Shown piece by piece: positions 9,008 through 18,134 of a stretch of DNA of 64,000 nucleotides. A program made the translations under genes and the position numbers. The stretch is from DAIODI01 sp046349255 (GTDB taxonomy: Bacteria > Pseudomonadota > Alphaproteobacteria > Rhizobiales > Aestuariivirgaceae): positions 434,001 to 498,000 of the forward strand of contig JAXMCR010000003.1 of assembly GCA_046349255.1 (NCBI GenBank), written 5' to 3'. The notes below the pieces were generated by a model that was not told the origin of the DNA, made no database searches, and worked only from the letters and a program-made list of their open reading frames with translations. Each line of letters opens with the position of its first letter. Positions within the stretch are counted from its first letter, which is position 1.

Positions 9008-9528
9008 CACTGCGGCAAGGTGAAGGCCGCGCCCTGTCGCGGCTCGAGAAGCTGCTATTCCGCCTCGAATCGCAGGTTGCCGTTCTGCGCGAGGTCACAC
9101 GGGAAACCGCATCGCGCACCGGCGTGATCTTCGAGCTCGGGCTCGGGTCGGGGCGCACGTACGATTTCCTAAGGACGCATCTCGCGGGCCGCGAAATCTT
9201 CGTGTTCGACCGCTATGCGGAATGCCCGGCCGAGTTCATGCCGCCCGAGCGCCATCTGGTCCTCGGCGACATCGAACGGACGCTGCCGACCATGGCCGCG
9301 CGATACGCCGGGCAGGTGGTGCTCGCGCATTCCGACGTCGGTTCCTTCGACCGCGATGTCAACTCCTGGATGGCGGGGGTCGTGAGCCGTGAGCTGGGAC
9401 CGGCGCTCGCCCCGGACGCGCTCGTCGTGGCCGATCTTCCCCTTTTGGTGCCGGGCACGATCCCGCTGCCGCTGCCGACCGGTGCGCGGGAAGGACGCTA
9501 CTTCCTTTACCGGAAGACGGGCGCCTGA
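9004..9528 (+). CDS. class I SAM-dependent methyltransferase
   Basis: 174 residues. The glycine-rich AdoMet-binding motif I (IFELGLGSGRTYDFLR, about residues 42-56) is followed by an acidic strand end (FVFDRYAE) as in Rossmann-fold methyltransferases. Substrate unknown. The GTG at 9004 overlaps the TGA of the TPR gene (GTGA); the longer frame starting at 8851 lies entirely inside the TPR gene and reads as Arg-rich out-of-frame sequence, so it is rejected. No signal peptide, so the enzyme is cytosolic unlike its operon partner. Confidence 0.72.
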   Translation: MTLRQGEGRALSRLEKLLFRLESQVAVLREVTRETASRTGVIFELGLGSGRTYDFLRTHLAGREIFVFDRYAECPAEFMPPERHLVLGDIERTLPTMAARYAGQVVLAHSDVGSFDRDVNSWMAGVVSRELGPALAPDALVVADLPLLVPGTIPLPLPTGAREGRYFLYRKTGA

Positions 9529-9547
9529 GGCTTCGCCCTGACGCAAA

Positions 9548-9578
9548 CCGGCCCGCAAGGGCGATCCCCGCGGGCCGG
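9548..9578. terminator. putative bidirectional terminator hairpin
   Basis: A 9-bp GC stem (CCGGCCCGC 9548-9556 with GCGGGCCGG 9570-9578, 13-nt loop) sits between the convergent methyltransferase and porin 2 genes. Only a short T run borders it, so it is weaker than the porin 1 terminator. Confidence 0.55.
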
Positions 9579-9606
9579 CCAGTCCCTGTTGAAGTCGAGC
9601 CGCTTC

Positions 9607-11151
9607 TCAGAAGAAGAACCAGGCTCCGAACTGCAGGCGGACGTCGTCGGCCGAGGTCTCGCACCCGCCCTCGAACACGGCCTTGCCGTTGCCGTTGAGG
9701 ATCGGCGCGCCGGTGCACACGCCGTCATTGGCGTAGTTGATCTGGCCCCACATGGCTTCCCAGCCAAGCTTCATCTGCTTCACCGGCTGCCACATGATGT
9801 TGGCGTGCACCGTCACGGCGTCCTGGATCCAGCCGTTGCTGCCGAGCTTGCCCAGATAGTCTTCGTAGCCGGCGCCGACGTTGAAGGTGGTCGCCTCGTT
9901 GATGCCGAACGACAGGCCGCCCTGCACCGACCACGCTTCCATCAGGTCGCCGTTGGCGTCGACGAGCTGGTTCTTGTTGTAGGTCTGGTTTAGTTCGCGG
10001 ACGACTTCGCCCTGGCCGAAGTTGCCGCCCACGTTGAAGGTGGCAACATCGGCGAGGTTGAACGAGGCGCCGCCGTTGACGGCCCAGCCCAAGCCGCTTG
10101 GCGAGGCGGTGCTCCCGTTTGCAACGGCGCAGGAGTCGGTGATGGCCGGATAGATCGCATTGCCGGAAGCGTCGAAGCCAATCGGGGTCGCGCCGGTGTC
10201 TGGTCCGGTGCAGGTATCTGCCGACAGGGTGTCGTACCGGCTGCTGCGGCTGTAGTTGCCGACGTCGTAGTCGGCCACGACCGCCGTCGCCTGCAACGTG
10301 TGACCACCGGGAATGTTATAGGTCATGGCGCCGGCGAAGTTCGGAACCGCCGTCGACGAGTTGAAGGTCGGGGTTTCCATCGCCACCGCCCACGAGAGCG
10401 GGCCATCGGTGTAGGTCATGCGCACTTGCGGCGTGCGCGAGCGGCCGAGCGGGCCGGCGTCGCCGTAGAAGTCGACTTCGTCCACGCCGACGATGGTCAT
10501 CGTCTCGAGGTAGTCGGTCTGGCCGACGAGCAGCGTCCAGCCCGGCGCCATGTCCCACTCGCCGTACGCGTGACGCAGGCGGAGCAAGCCGTAGGTCGAC
10601 GACTGGAAGGAGCCGAAGAAGTCACCCTCGATGCGGGTGCGGATCTGGCCGACCGCGGTATCAACCTTCGACTTGATGCCGAAGCGCGACTGCAGTGCAT
10701 GCAGGTTCACGTAGGCGTTGCCCGAACCGTTGTTGAACGGGTCGAGCGACTGCAGCGAGAACGAATACTTGTTCGTCATCCCGTTCATGTCCCACAGCAC
10801 GTCACCCTTGACGTAGCCGTAGACGGTGATTTCCGCGACCGGCGCCGGCATGTCGGCGGTCGGCGTGATCGCCACCGTGAAGCCGGTGTCGGGATTGTTG
10901 CCGGACTTGTCATGGATGTCCTGGCCCCAGTTGGCGAGCGAGCCCTGGCCCCGCTCCCAGCTGATCGAGCCAAGGCCACTGCCCGATGCGGCGGCGGTCG
11001 GCTGCTGCGACTGCAGCGTGTTGACCTGGGACTGCAGCTGTTCGAGCTGTGCCTTCAGGTCGCTCAGCTCGTCGGCCCGTGCCCCGGTTGCGATGACGCC
11101 GAGCGCCACACCCCCGAGCAGGGCCCTGCGGAGCCACTTGGTGTTGGTCAT
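9607..11151 (-). CDS. outer-membrane porin (paralogue 2)
   Basis: 514 residues, same signal peptide start (MTNTKWLRRALLGGVAL), coiled-coil segment (DELSDLKAQLEQLQSQVNTL), beta-barrel pattern and terminal GAWFFF as paralogue 1. It predicts a second outer-membrane channel. The ATG at 11151 follows GGGAGAACC and begins the signal peptide; the open frame runs on to 11286, but the extra residues are not signal-like. Differences from paralogue 1 cluster in presumed external loops (e.g. the SRSSRYDTLSADTCTG segment), as expected when porins diversify under phage, antibody or solute selection. The gene has its own long AT-rich upstream region and is probably transcribed alone. Confidence 0.9.
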   Translation of the reverse strand: MTNTKWLRRALLGGVALGVIATGARADELSDLKAQLEQLQSQVNTLQSQQPTAAASGSGLGSISWERGQGSLANWGQDIHDKSGNNPDTGFTVAITPTADMPAPVAEITVYGYVKGDVLWDMNGMTNKYSFSLQSLDPFNNGSGNAYVNLHALQSRFGIKSKVDTAVGQIRTRIEGDFFGSFQSSTYGLLRLRHAYGEWDMAPGWTLLVGQTDYLETMTIVGVDEVDFYGDAGPLGRSRTPQVRMTYTDGPLSWAVAMETPTFNSSTAVPNFAGAMTYNIPGGHTLQATAVVADYDVGNYSRSSRYDTLSADTCTGPDTGATPIGFDASGNAIYPAITDSCAVANGSTASPSGLGWAVNGGASFNLADVATFNVGGNFGQGEVVRELNQTYNKNQLVDANGDLMEAWSVQGGLSFGINEATTFNVGAGYEDYLGKLGSNGWIQDAVTVHANIMWQPVKQMKLGWEAMWGQINYANDGVCTGAPILNGNGKAVFEGGCETSADDVRLQFGAWFFF

Positions 11152-11207
11152 ATGGTTCTCCCACAAACTCATCTGCGTTGAGATCCCCCGATTCCCCTGC
11201 AACCGGT
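11152..11207 (-). promoter_or_regulatory. conserved porin mRNA leader (copy 2)
   Basis: Minus strand: CCGGTTGCAGGGGAATCGGG followed by TGTGGGAGAACC just ahead of the ATG, closely matching the leader of porin 1. The distance from the shared block to the start codon is also similar (about 40 nt). Confidence 0.4.
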
Positions 11208-11583
11208 AGCGGAGGCCTGTACGAGACAAATCGTACATGGCGTAGTTCTCGGCCTTGGAAGTATAAGGGTCAACACAACAGCGCATTAGGAACAGTCATA
11301 ATCAGGCGGTGTGCCCGAGAAGCCACAAATATACTATCTAAAGATCATTAAAGCAGAAGTGCACAACGAATACACTGCAACTGATAATAGCATAAATACT
11401 ATAAATTGCTGACAGGACACTTTAGGACAATCCAAAATGGCAGCTCGGTGTCCCCGGAATCATAGGCGGCTGCATCCCAAGTCCGACTGTGGGTTGCCAA
11501 AGTTGGCGCTGGCGAAAAACGGCGGCGCGCCTATCATGGCCGGGGGTTCCGGGGAGTGGCCCGGATGGAGGGGGAATTCGACG
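11208..11583. other. AT-rich divergent intergenic region
   Basis: About 375 bp between porin 2 and the OmpA-like gene. The part from 11320 to 11435 is strikingly AT-rich for this genome (e.g. ATAATAGCATAAATACTATA) and probably holds promoter and regulator-binding sites for one or both divergent genes. I could not single out one convincing -35/-10 pair. No gene is seen. Confidence 0.5.
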
Positions 11584-14025
11584 ATGGGGTACCGACCGGG
11601 CCGCTGGCTCTTCGGGCTTCTGCCGCTCGCGCTTGTGGGATTCGCGGCCTATCAGCTCAACACGCAGCGCATGGAGACGTCGCTCGATCGCGATGCGCAG
11701 AGCCAGCTCGCCGCGCAAGGCGCAAGCTGGGCGCAGGTGCAGGTTCAGGGACGTGACGTCCGCATCCTCGGCACGGCACCCGACGACACGGCCGCAAAGG
11801 CGGTGCGCGATGCGGTCGCGGGTCTCTATGGCGTCCGGCGTGTCGATTCCGCGGGCGTAACGATCGCATCCGCACCCGCGGCGCCCATCTCCGGCGCGCC
11901 GGATACCACGCCGCCCGCCGTGCCGGTGCTATCGGCAGCCGCCGGCTACCCTCCGGTGCTCACCGGCACATGGGATTCCGGCGATGCGAAATCGCTTGCC
12001 GTAACGGTCGGTGGACGCACATACAAGCTGGGCTCGGACTCAGAGCTCGCCGCGACCGGAGACAACTGGACGCTGGCGCTCAAGCCCGTGCTGGCTGACG
12101 GCGCGTATGACGTGGTCGTCACCGTGGCCGATGCGGCCGGCAATGAAACCAAGCTCGAGAAAAAAGCGGCTCTTGTCGTCGACACGCCGGCGCCGCCGGC
12201 GCCGACGGTCAACGACCGGGTGACGAACGATCCGCGCGCCCCGATCAGCGGCACGTGGTCGCCGGACGGCAAGACCCTAACCGTCGCGGTCGGCGGGCGA
12301 ACCTATGTCCTCGGGAAGGACGCGGCGTTGACGAGCGACGCCAACGGAGCCTGGACGCTGACACTCGATGCCGGTCTTCCGGATGGGCCGTCGGACGTCG
12401 TGGCGACTGTCACCGGCCCCGGCGGCAAGACCGCAACGGACACGACGCAGAACGAGATCGTCATCGACACTGCCCCGCCGGCCGCGCCGTCCGCACCGGT
12501 GGCGCAGGACTGGTCGGGTCCGCCCGCGCCGATCGTGATCACCGGAACCTATCCCGCAAGCGACGCGGCTCGGCTCGCCGTTGGGATTGCCGGAAAGACC
12601 TACACGCTCGGTGAACCGGGCAGCCCGCTCACCGCAGCGGGCGATGCCTTTACATTGGCGCTGAAGGAGGCGCTGCCCAACGGCACCTACGCGACGACGG
12701 TCGAGGTGGCCGACAAGGCGGGCAACGTCTCGCGATCGTCTGCCGACCTGACGATCGCCCCGCACCTCAAGACGCCGCCCCGCGTGTCGGTCCTGTCGGG
12801 CAGCCGGCCGGACGTGACGGTTGCAGGCAGCGTCGACCCGTCGACAAAAGACCTCACGGTGACGATCGCCGGCAAGTCGTTCCGATCGGGCGAGGCGGAC
12901 GGACCGAAGCTCGACGCGTCGACAGGAGCATGGACGCTGACGCTCGCCGCCCCGCTTGCCAAGGGAGCCTATGACGTGGTGGTCGAGGCGCGCGACGCCG
13001 CCGGTGGCGTCAGCCGCTCCTCGACGCCGCTTCTCGTCGAGGATCTGGATCTCACGCCCCCGCCAGCGCCGACGGTGACGTCCGAACAGGTGACGGGTAA
13101 TACGCTCGTCGTCTCCGGCACCTGGTCTCCCAAGGAGACCGACAGGCTGAAGGTCACGGTCGGTGATCCGTCCTATGTTTCCGGCACCTCAGCCGAACTC
13201 AAGGCGCTCGACACGGGGACGTGGACGCTGACCGTGCCGAAGCCCGCCGCGGACGGATCGTATGCGATCACGGCGGCCGCAATCGACAGGGCAGGGAATG
13301 CTGCAGCCGCAGGCGCGATTGCCCCCGTGGTGATAGACACGAGGTCGCCGGCGCTGCCGACGGTCCATCCGGTGGCGACGACGTCGGGACGGCCGACGAT
13401 CACCGGCACCTGGCCGGAAGGGGATGCGGCGCAGTTCACCGTCACGGTGGATGACCAGATCTACGTGATGGGGAAGACGCCGGCGCTGCAGCGGACCGGG
13501 CCGGGGCAGTGGTCGCTCACCCCGACGCTCGACCTGCCGGCCGGCTCGCACGAGGTCGTCGCCAAGGTGACCGATGCTGCCGGCAACGTCTCGACCGATG
13601 CGACGCGTTTCGAACTCCTGATCAAGGAGGCTGCCGCCGCCGCCTCGACCGCAGGTCCTGCCGGCGACTGCGCACGGCAGTTCGCGGAGGAACTCGCCAG
13701 GGAGCAGATTCGATTCAAGGTCGACAGCGTGGCCATCGCGCCGGATAGCGATGCGCTGCTCCAGCGCCTCGCCGAGGCGTCGAAGCTCTGCAAGGATTAT
13801 GCGATCGAGGTCTCGGGCCACACCGATGCGACCGGGTCGGGCATCTACAATCGCGCGCTGAGCGAGGGCCGCGCGGCCCAGGTCGTGAAGCGGCTGGTGA
13901 AACTCGGCGTCGACGCCGATCGCCTCACGGCAGTCGGCTACGGCGAGACGCAGCCCGTGGCAGACAACCGCACCGAGGACGGCCGCGCGCAGAACCGCCG
14001 CATCGAATTCAAGGTCAGGCAGTAG
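11584..14025 (+). CDS. membrane-anchored BON / Ig-like repeat / OmpA-domain protein
   Basis: 813 residues. Order: N-terminal membrane helix (about 8-24, LFGLLPLALVGFAAYQL), a BON-like segment (about 40-90, VQVQGRDVRILGTAPDDTAAKAV), six Ig-like repeats of about 95-100 residues (each with a GTW/GTY strand, GGRTY-like turn and DAAGN end), and a C-terminal OmpA/MotB peptidoglycan-binding domain (about 705-813, with SGHTDATGSGIYNRALSEGRA split over strands). The ATG at 11584 follows GGAGGGGG; an upstream in-frame ATG at 11437 gives a non-conserved extension. It probably spans the periplasm, binding peptidoglycan while the Ig-like rod extends. It heads an operon with the next two genes. The Ig repeats resemble those of large adhesins, but no export repeat signal was recognised. 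Confidence 0.75.
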   Translation: MGYRPGRWLFGLLPLALVGFAAYQLNTQRMETSLDRDAQSQLAAQGASWAQVQVQGRDVRILGTAPDDTAAKAVRDAVAGLYGVRRVDSAGVTIASAPAAPISGAPDTTPPAVPVLSAAAGYPPVLTGTWDSGDAKSLAVTVGGRTYKLGSDSELAATGDNWTLALKPVLADGAYDVVVTVADAAGNETKLEKKAALVVDTPAPPAPTVNDRVTNDPRAPISGTWSPDGKTLTVAVGGRTYVLGKDAALTSDANGAWTLTLDAGLPDGPSDVVATVTGPGGKTATDTTQNEIVIDTAPPAAPSAPVAQDWSGPPAPIVITGTYPASDAARLAVGIAGKTYTLGEPGSPLTAAGDAFTLALKEALPNGTYATTVEVADKAGNVSRSSADLTIAPHLKTPPRVSVLSGSRPDVTVAGSVDPSTKDLTVTIAGKSFRSGEADGPKLDASTGAWTLTLAAPLAKGAYDVVVEARDAAGGVSRSSTPLLVEDLDLTPPPAPTVTSEQVTGNTLVVSGTWSPKETDRLKVTVGDPSYVSGTSAELKALDTGTWTLTVPKPAADGSYAITAAAIDRAGNAAAAGAIAPVVIDTRSPALPTVHPVATTSGRPTITGTWPEGDAAQFTVTVDDQIYVMGKTPALQRTGPGQWSLTPTLDLPAGSHEVVAKVTDAAGNVSTDATRFELLIKEAAAAASTAGPAGDCARQFAEELAREQIRFKVDSVAIAPDSDALLQRLAEASKLCKDYAIEVSGHTDATGSGIYNRALSEGRAAQVVKRLVKLGVDADRLTAVGYGETQPVADNRTEDGRAQNRRIEFKVRQ

Positions 14026-14034
14026 GAGCCGGGC

Positions 14035-14190
14035 ATGGACACGCTCGATCTCTGGAACTTCAAGGACACGCTGCTCGTCGGCTCTAGCAACGCGCTGTGG
14101 ATCATCGTGGCGCTGGCGCTCGGCGCATTCGTAGGCTGGTCGACATACGATATCGGCGCCACCGGCAGCGCGGGCGAGGGCGAGCGATGA
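14035..14190 (+). CDS. small single-span membrane protein (51 aa)
   Basis: Translation MDTLDLWNFKDTLLVGSSNA then a hydrophobic helix (LWIIVALALGAFVGWSTY) and a Gly/Glu-rich polar tail ending GEGER. It begins 10 bp after the OmpA-domain gene, preceded by GGAGCCGG, and its TGA overlaps the ATG of the next gene (ATGA). The tight spacing on both sides, a good ribosome-binding site and a clear membrane helix support a real small gene. It may be an accessory or assembly subunit for its neighbours. No family recognised. Confidence 0.7.
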   Translation: MDTLDLWNFKDTLLVGSSNALWIIVALALGAFVGWSTYDIGATGSAGEGER

Positions 14191-14708
14191 GCCACTACAT
14201 CCTCGAACTCGCGCTGTGGCTGCTCGGCGCGTACTTCATCGGCTGCTTCCTCGGCGCGTTCGCGCGGAGCCTGTCGCCGGCGACCGTCGTGTCGCAGCCG
14301 CTCGTCGCAGCAGCGCCGGTGGTTGCACCCGTGGCCGAGGTCCCCGCAGCGCCCGCAAAATCCGTCCGCCCGACCGGCATCCAGGGCCCGCGCGAGGGAA
14401 CGGCGGACGACCTCCAGCGGATCTCCGGCGTCGGCCCGGCGCTCGAGCGCACCCTGCACGGGCTCGGCTTCTACCACTTCGACCAGATCGCCAACTGGAG
14501 CCCCGCGGAAATCGCCTGGGTGAACGAGCACCTCAACTTTCCCGGCCGCATCGAACGCGAGGAATGGGTCGAGCAGGCGCGCCTCCTCGCGGCAGGCGAC
14601 GAGGCGACGTTCTCGAAGCTCTACGGCACCGGCGGCGAGAAGGATTCCTCCGGCAGGACCCGCTCGGGCACGCGCACGCGGCGCGATCCCGGATCAGCTG
14701 AGGAATAG
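14187..14708 (+). CDS. membrane-anchored helix-hairpin-helix protein
   Basis: 173 residues: N-terminal membrane helix (ILELALWLLGAYFIGCFLGAF), an Ala/Pro/Val-rich linker, then a helix-hairpin-helix-like domain (DDLQRISGVGPALERTLHGL, followed by YHFDQIANWSPAEIAWVNE). The same domain is fused to the C-terminus of NuoE in many alphaproteobacteria and occurs in stand-alone membrane proteins. HhH motifs often bind DNA, but here an envelope or complex-assembly role is equally possible. The ATG at 14187 overlaps the stop of the small membrane gene. The C-terminal 25 residues are Arg/Ser-rich and probably disordered. Confidence 0.72.
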   Translation: MSHYILELALWLLGAYFIGCFLGAFARSLSPATVVSQPLVAAAPVVAPVAEVPAAPAKSVRPTGIQGPREGTADDLQRISGVGPALERTLHGLGFYHFDQIANWSPAEIAWVNEHLNFPGRIEREEWVEQARLLAAGDEATFSKLYGTGGEKDSSGRTRSGTRTRRDPGSAEE

Positions 14709-14713
14709 ATCGC

Positions 14714-15916
14714 ATGGCGGGCTTCGCGCCCTATCGTGCGAGCTTCGCGGGAAAGGATGTTCCGCAGGAGCTGGACTTTCCGCTTGGCGAGTACCGGCGC
14801 CGCCAGAACGACGTGCGGCGTGCAATGGCGAAGCAGGGTCTCGACCTTCTCGTGCTCGGCAGCCTTCCCGACATCTGTTGGCTGACCGGCTTCCAGACGC
14901 CGTCCGCAAGTACGTTCGCCGCGTTGCTCGTTCCCGCCGAGGGGCCGCTGACCCTTCAGGTGATCGACCACGAATACGGCTGTGCCCGCTATGTAAGCTG
15001 CGCGGAGAGGATCGAGAGCTTTCCCTGGTTCGAGCCCGTGCAGGGCATCGTTCAGCACGCGCGGCTCATCGACGAAATGCTGCCGCCATCATCCGCCTCG
15101 GTCGGGATCGATGCGAAGGCGCCGGTGGCGGTGGACGCCATCGAGCAGCATCTGGGTCAGCGCCGCACCGAGTGGCTTCGGATCGACCAACTGGTGCCGC
15201 AACTACGCCGGTCGAAGTCGCCGCTCGAACTGGACGCGATGCGCGAGTCCGGCCGGATCACGCGGCGCTCGGTCGAGGATACCCTCGCTGCACTGTGCCC
15301 CGGCCTGCGCGACAGCGATGTGGCGGCGATCCTGCTCGCGCGCATGGTCGAACACGGGTCCGAGTTCCCCGCCATGGGTCCGTTCGTCGCCACCGGACTG
15401 CGCTCCTCGCTGATCCATACGACGTGGAAGCGCCGGCCGATCGAGCCTGGGGATCACGTGTTCATCGAACCTGCCGCTTCGTTCAAGCGCTACAACGCCC
15501 CGATGATGCGAACCGCGATCATGGGGCAGCCGACGCGGCTTGCAGAGCGCCTGGCGGATGCAGTGACGACCACGCTTGCCATTCTGTTCGAGACGATAAG
15601 GGCCGGCCGCACGGGTCACGAAATCGCGGTCGCTGCCGCCAAGGGGTTTGAGCCGATCCGCGATGAGATCTTCTTCCAGGGTGCGTTCGGCTATGCCGTC
15701 GGGCTTGCCTTGCCTTCCGACTGGGCCGAGGGATCGACACCGTTCATCGCCGAGGGAATTGACGAGCCGCTCGTGTCCGGAATGACGCTTCACCTTCCCG
15801 TGGCGGCGCGCGTCGTCGGCTTCGGCGGTGTCGCGATGTCGGAGACGGTGCTCGTCACCGACGCAGGATGCGAAAGCCTGACCGCCGAGAGCCGTGGTCT
15901 TGTCGTCGTCCGGTGA
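14714..15916 (+). CDS. M24-fold (creatinase/Xaa-Pro peptidase-like) hydrolase
   Basis: 400 residues with an N-terminal creatinase-like domain (about 20-160) and a C-terminal pita-bread domain. In metallo-M24 peptidases the first two metal ligands are Asp; here the equivalent stretch reads GDHVFIEPAASFKRYNAPMM followed by RT (about 247-267), so these Asp are replaced by Glu and Asn. This substitution is typical of the non-metal branch that includes creatinase and ectoine hydrolase (DoeA). It is therefore more likely an amidohydrolase of a small molecule than a dipeptidase. It starts 5 bp after the HhH gene and may be co-transcribed; it converges on the lytic transglycosylase gene. Substrate not assignable. 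Confidence 0.75.
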   Translation: MAGFAPYRASFAGKDVPQELDFPLGEYRRRQNDVRRAMAKQGLDLLVLGSLPDICWLTGFQTPSASTFAALLVPAEGPLTLQVIDHEYGCARYVSCAERIESFPWFEPVQGIVQHARLIDEMLPPSSASVGIDAKAPVAVDAIEQHLGQRRTEWLRIDQLVPQLRRSKSPLELDAMRESGRITRRSVEDTLAALCPGLRDSDVAAILLARMVEHGSEFPAMGPFVATGLRSSLIHTTWKRRPIEPGDHVFIEPAASFKRYNAPMMRTAIMGQPTRLAERLADAVTTTLAILFETIRAGRTGHEIAVAAAKGFEPIRDEIFFQGAFGYAVGLALPSDWAEGSTPFIAEGIDEPLVSGMTLHLPVAARVVGFGGVAMSETVLVTDAGCESLTAESRGLVVVR

Positions 15917-15920
15917 ATGC

Positions 15921-18134
15921 TCAGCAGCCCGAGATCAGCGAGGCGATGGTCTTCTTCTTGCCGGCGCATCCGTCGGCTGACGGCGTGGTGACCGGCGCCG
16001 CGGCGGGAGCCTGAACGGGCGCGGGTACCGGGGCGGCCGAGGAAGGCGTGATGCTCGCCGTCGTCGGCCCCGCGCCGCCGCGGGCGAGGTCGGAGGCCAT
16101 CGTGTAGTTCGGCTCGCCGAGGCGGCCACGATAGATGTGCACGTTCTGCATCACCTTCTGCATGTAGCGGCGCGTCTCGGCGACGGGCACGAGTTCGATC
16201 CAGTCGACCGGATCGATCGTGCGGCGCGGATCGCCGTAGAGGTCGACCCACTGGCGCACACGGCCCGGGCCGGCGTTGTAGGCCGCGAACGTCATGATGT
16301 AGGACCCGCCATAGCTCTTCACGAGTTCGCCGAGGTGCGCCTGGCCGATCGTGAGGTTGTGCGCGGGGTCGCTGGTCAGGCGCGCTGTCGTGTGGCCGGG
16401 GACGCCGTAGCGCTTGGCGACGGTGAGCGCGGTTGCGGGCATCAGCTGCATGAGGCCGAGCGCGCCGACGGGGCTCCTCGCTTCAGGGAAGAACTCGCTC
16501 TCCTGGCGGGCGAGCCCGTAGACGACGGAGCGCTCGATCGGGGGGCCTGCGGCGCGCCACTTCGGCAGGATGTTCACCGGGTAGGCGTATTCGTCGAGGT
16601 CGACGCCGCGCGTGAGCGCCGCCTTCGAGAAGCGCACCGCGAGATAGGGCTCGCCGGTCTTCGCCAGCAGCGACGCGCCGGCGGCGAGTTGCCCCGGCGT
16701 CTTCAGGTGGTTGGCGAGCGGTTCGAGGAACGGCCCGAGCTGGCCTTCGCCGCCGGCCTTCTCGACGAGCAGCATCCCCGCCATTAGCGGATCGGCCTTC
16801 GCCTGCGCCATGTCGGCGTCGGTGAAGCGCACCTTCGAAATCTCGACGTTGGCCGTGCCGCGCCCGATCCGGTCCATCGCGAGCTGGCCGTAGAACAGCG
16901 TCGGGGAATTCGCCGCCGCCGTGTAGGCGGCCTTGGCGCCCGCCTTGTCGCCCTGCGCCTCAAGCGCACGGCCCAGCCAGTAGTAGCCGCGCGAACTCTC
17001 GGTGCGGCTCGATGCCTTCTCGGCCAGCCGGCGGAAGTGCGTCGCCGCGGTCTTCGTATCGCCGAGGTAGCGCAGCGCGACGAAGCCCGACAGGAACTCG
17101 CCTTCCTCGAAATGCTTGCCGCTGGCAAATCCGTGCGAGGAGGCGAGGCGATAGGCGCTCCTCGGATCGTGCAGCTTCGCCGACAGCAGGTAGCGGGTGA
17201 CGATGCGCTTCTCGATGAACCACTGCGCCGGGTCGATCATCTCGGCCTGCGTCTTCGGCGCAGAGAGCAGCAGGTCGCGGGCTGCCGTGTAGTTGTTCGT
17301 CACGCGGTACCAGCGGGCACGCACGTAACGCATCGCGGCTGCCTGCTGCACCGATTTCGGCAGCGACCGGTAGAGCTGGTCGGAGCCGCCCTTGGCCAGC
17401 ATCTGCGCCGCGGCGCGGGCGGCCGCCTGGTACTCGGGCCCGAGATAGCGCGCCGCGCGCGCCGCCTGGCCCATGTCCTGCGCCATCACCATCGTCCACA
17501 GCCGCCGCTGGTGATCGGCGGGGGTGAGAAGCTTGCCGAACTCGGAAGCGATCTTCTGCTCGGTGTCGGGCTTGAGCGACTTCAGCACCCACGCCTGGCG
17601 GATCAGGTTCTGCGCCTCGGCCTGGTTGCCCTGGGAGAGCATCAGCCGCGCCTTGGCCGCATAGCCCTCGGCCGCCACCGGCGCATAGAGCGCGAAATGC
17701 TGGGCGAGCCGGTCGGGGGAGGCGTTGTTCTCGTAGAGCAGGATCTGGGCGCGCGAGATGAAGGCGTCCTCGGCCGGCCAGCCCGGATTCTCGGCGAGGA
17801 AACGCATGATGCGCTCGTAGCCCGCCTCGCGGAACTTGTCGCGGATGTAGAACCACTCGACGACCTTCTCGGCCGCCGGATTGCCCGACGCGCGCGCCGC
17901 GCCGACCGCTTCCTCGTACTGGCGGTTTAGGATCATGGAAACCGCGCGGGTGCCGGCGTCGGTCGCCCGGGCGCTGTGGAGCGCGGAGGACACCTGGTCG
18001 CCCGAAGGACCGTCGGGATCGTCGGCTTGCGCCACGACCGGGCCGGCATGAAGGCTCAGCGCCAGCAGGAACGGGGCAACCCCCGCCGCCAACGCGCCGC
18101 GCTTCCGCCAGGACATGTTTTCGCCGCCGGTCAT
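15921..18134 (-). CDS. slt: soluble lytic murein transglycosylase (Slt70-type)
   Basis: 737 residues: signal peptide (WRKRGALAAGVAPFLLALSL...VVAQA), a long alpha-helical superhelix (about 60-500), then the catalytic SLT domain with RQESEFFPEARSPVGALGLM (catalytic Glu about residue 546) and the later TIGQAHLGELV and AAYNAGPGRV motifs. It cleaves the MurNAc-GlcNAc bond of peptidoglycan to give 1,6-anhydro products in the periplasm. The C-terminal 60 residues are Ala/Pro-rich with no recognised domain. The ATG at 18134 has an excellent GGAGGGTTG ribosome-binding site; the longer open frame to 18296 has no signal peptide at its start. Confidence 0.9.
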   Translation of the reverse strand: MTGGENMSWRKRGALAAGVAPFLLALSLHAGPVVAQADDPDGPSGDQVSSALHSARATDAGTRAVSMILNRQYEEAVGAARASGNPAAEKVVEWFYIRDKFREAGYERIMRFLAENPGWPAEDAFISRAQILLYENNASPDRLAQHFALYAPVAAEGYAAKARLMLSQGNQAEAQNLIRQAWVLKSLKPDTEQKIASEFGKLLTPADHQRRLWTMVMAQDMGQAARAARYLGPEYQAAARAAAQMLAKGGSDQLYRSLPKSVQQAAAMRYVRARWYRVTNNYTAARDLLLSAPKTQAEMIDPAQWFIEKRIVTRYLLSAKLHDPRSAYRLASSHGFASGKHFEEGEFLSGFVALRYLGDTKTAATHFRRLAEKASSRTESSRGYYWLGRALEAQGDKAGAKAAYTAAANSPTLFYGQLAMDRIGRGTANVEISKVRFTDADMAQAKADPLMAGMLLVEKAGGEGQLGPFLEPLANHLKTPGQLAAGASLLAKTGEPYLAVRFSKAALTRGVDLDEYAYPVNILPKWRAAGPPIERSVVYGLARQESEFFPEARSPVGALGLMQLMPATALTVAKRYGVPGHTTARLTSDPAHNLTIGQAHLGELVKSYGGSYIMTFAAYNAGPGRVRQWVDLYGDPRRTIDPVDWIELVPVAETRRYMQKVMQNVHIYRGRLGEPNYTMASDLARGGAGPTTASITPSSAAPVPAPVQAPAAAPVTTPSADGCAGKKKTIASLISGC

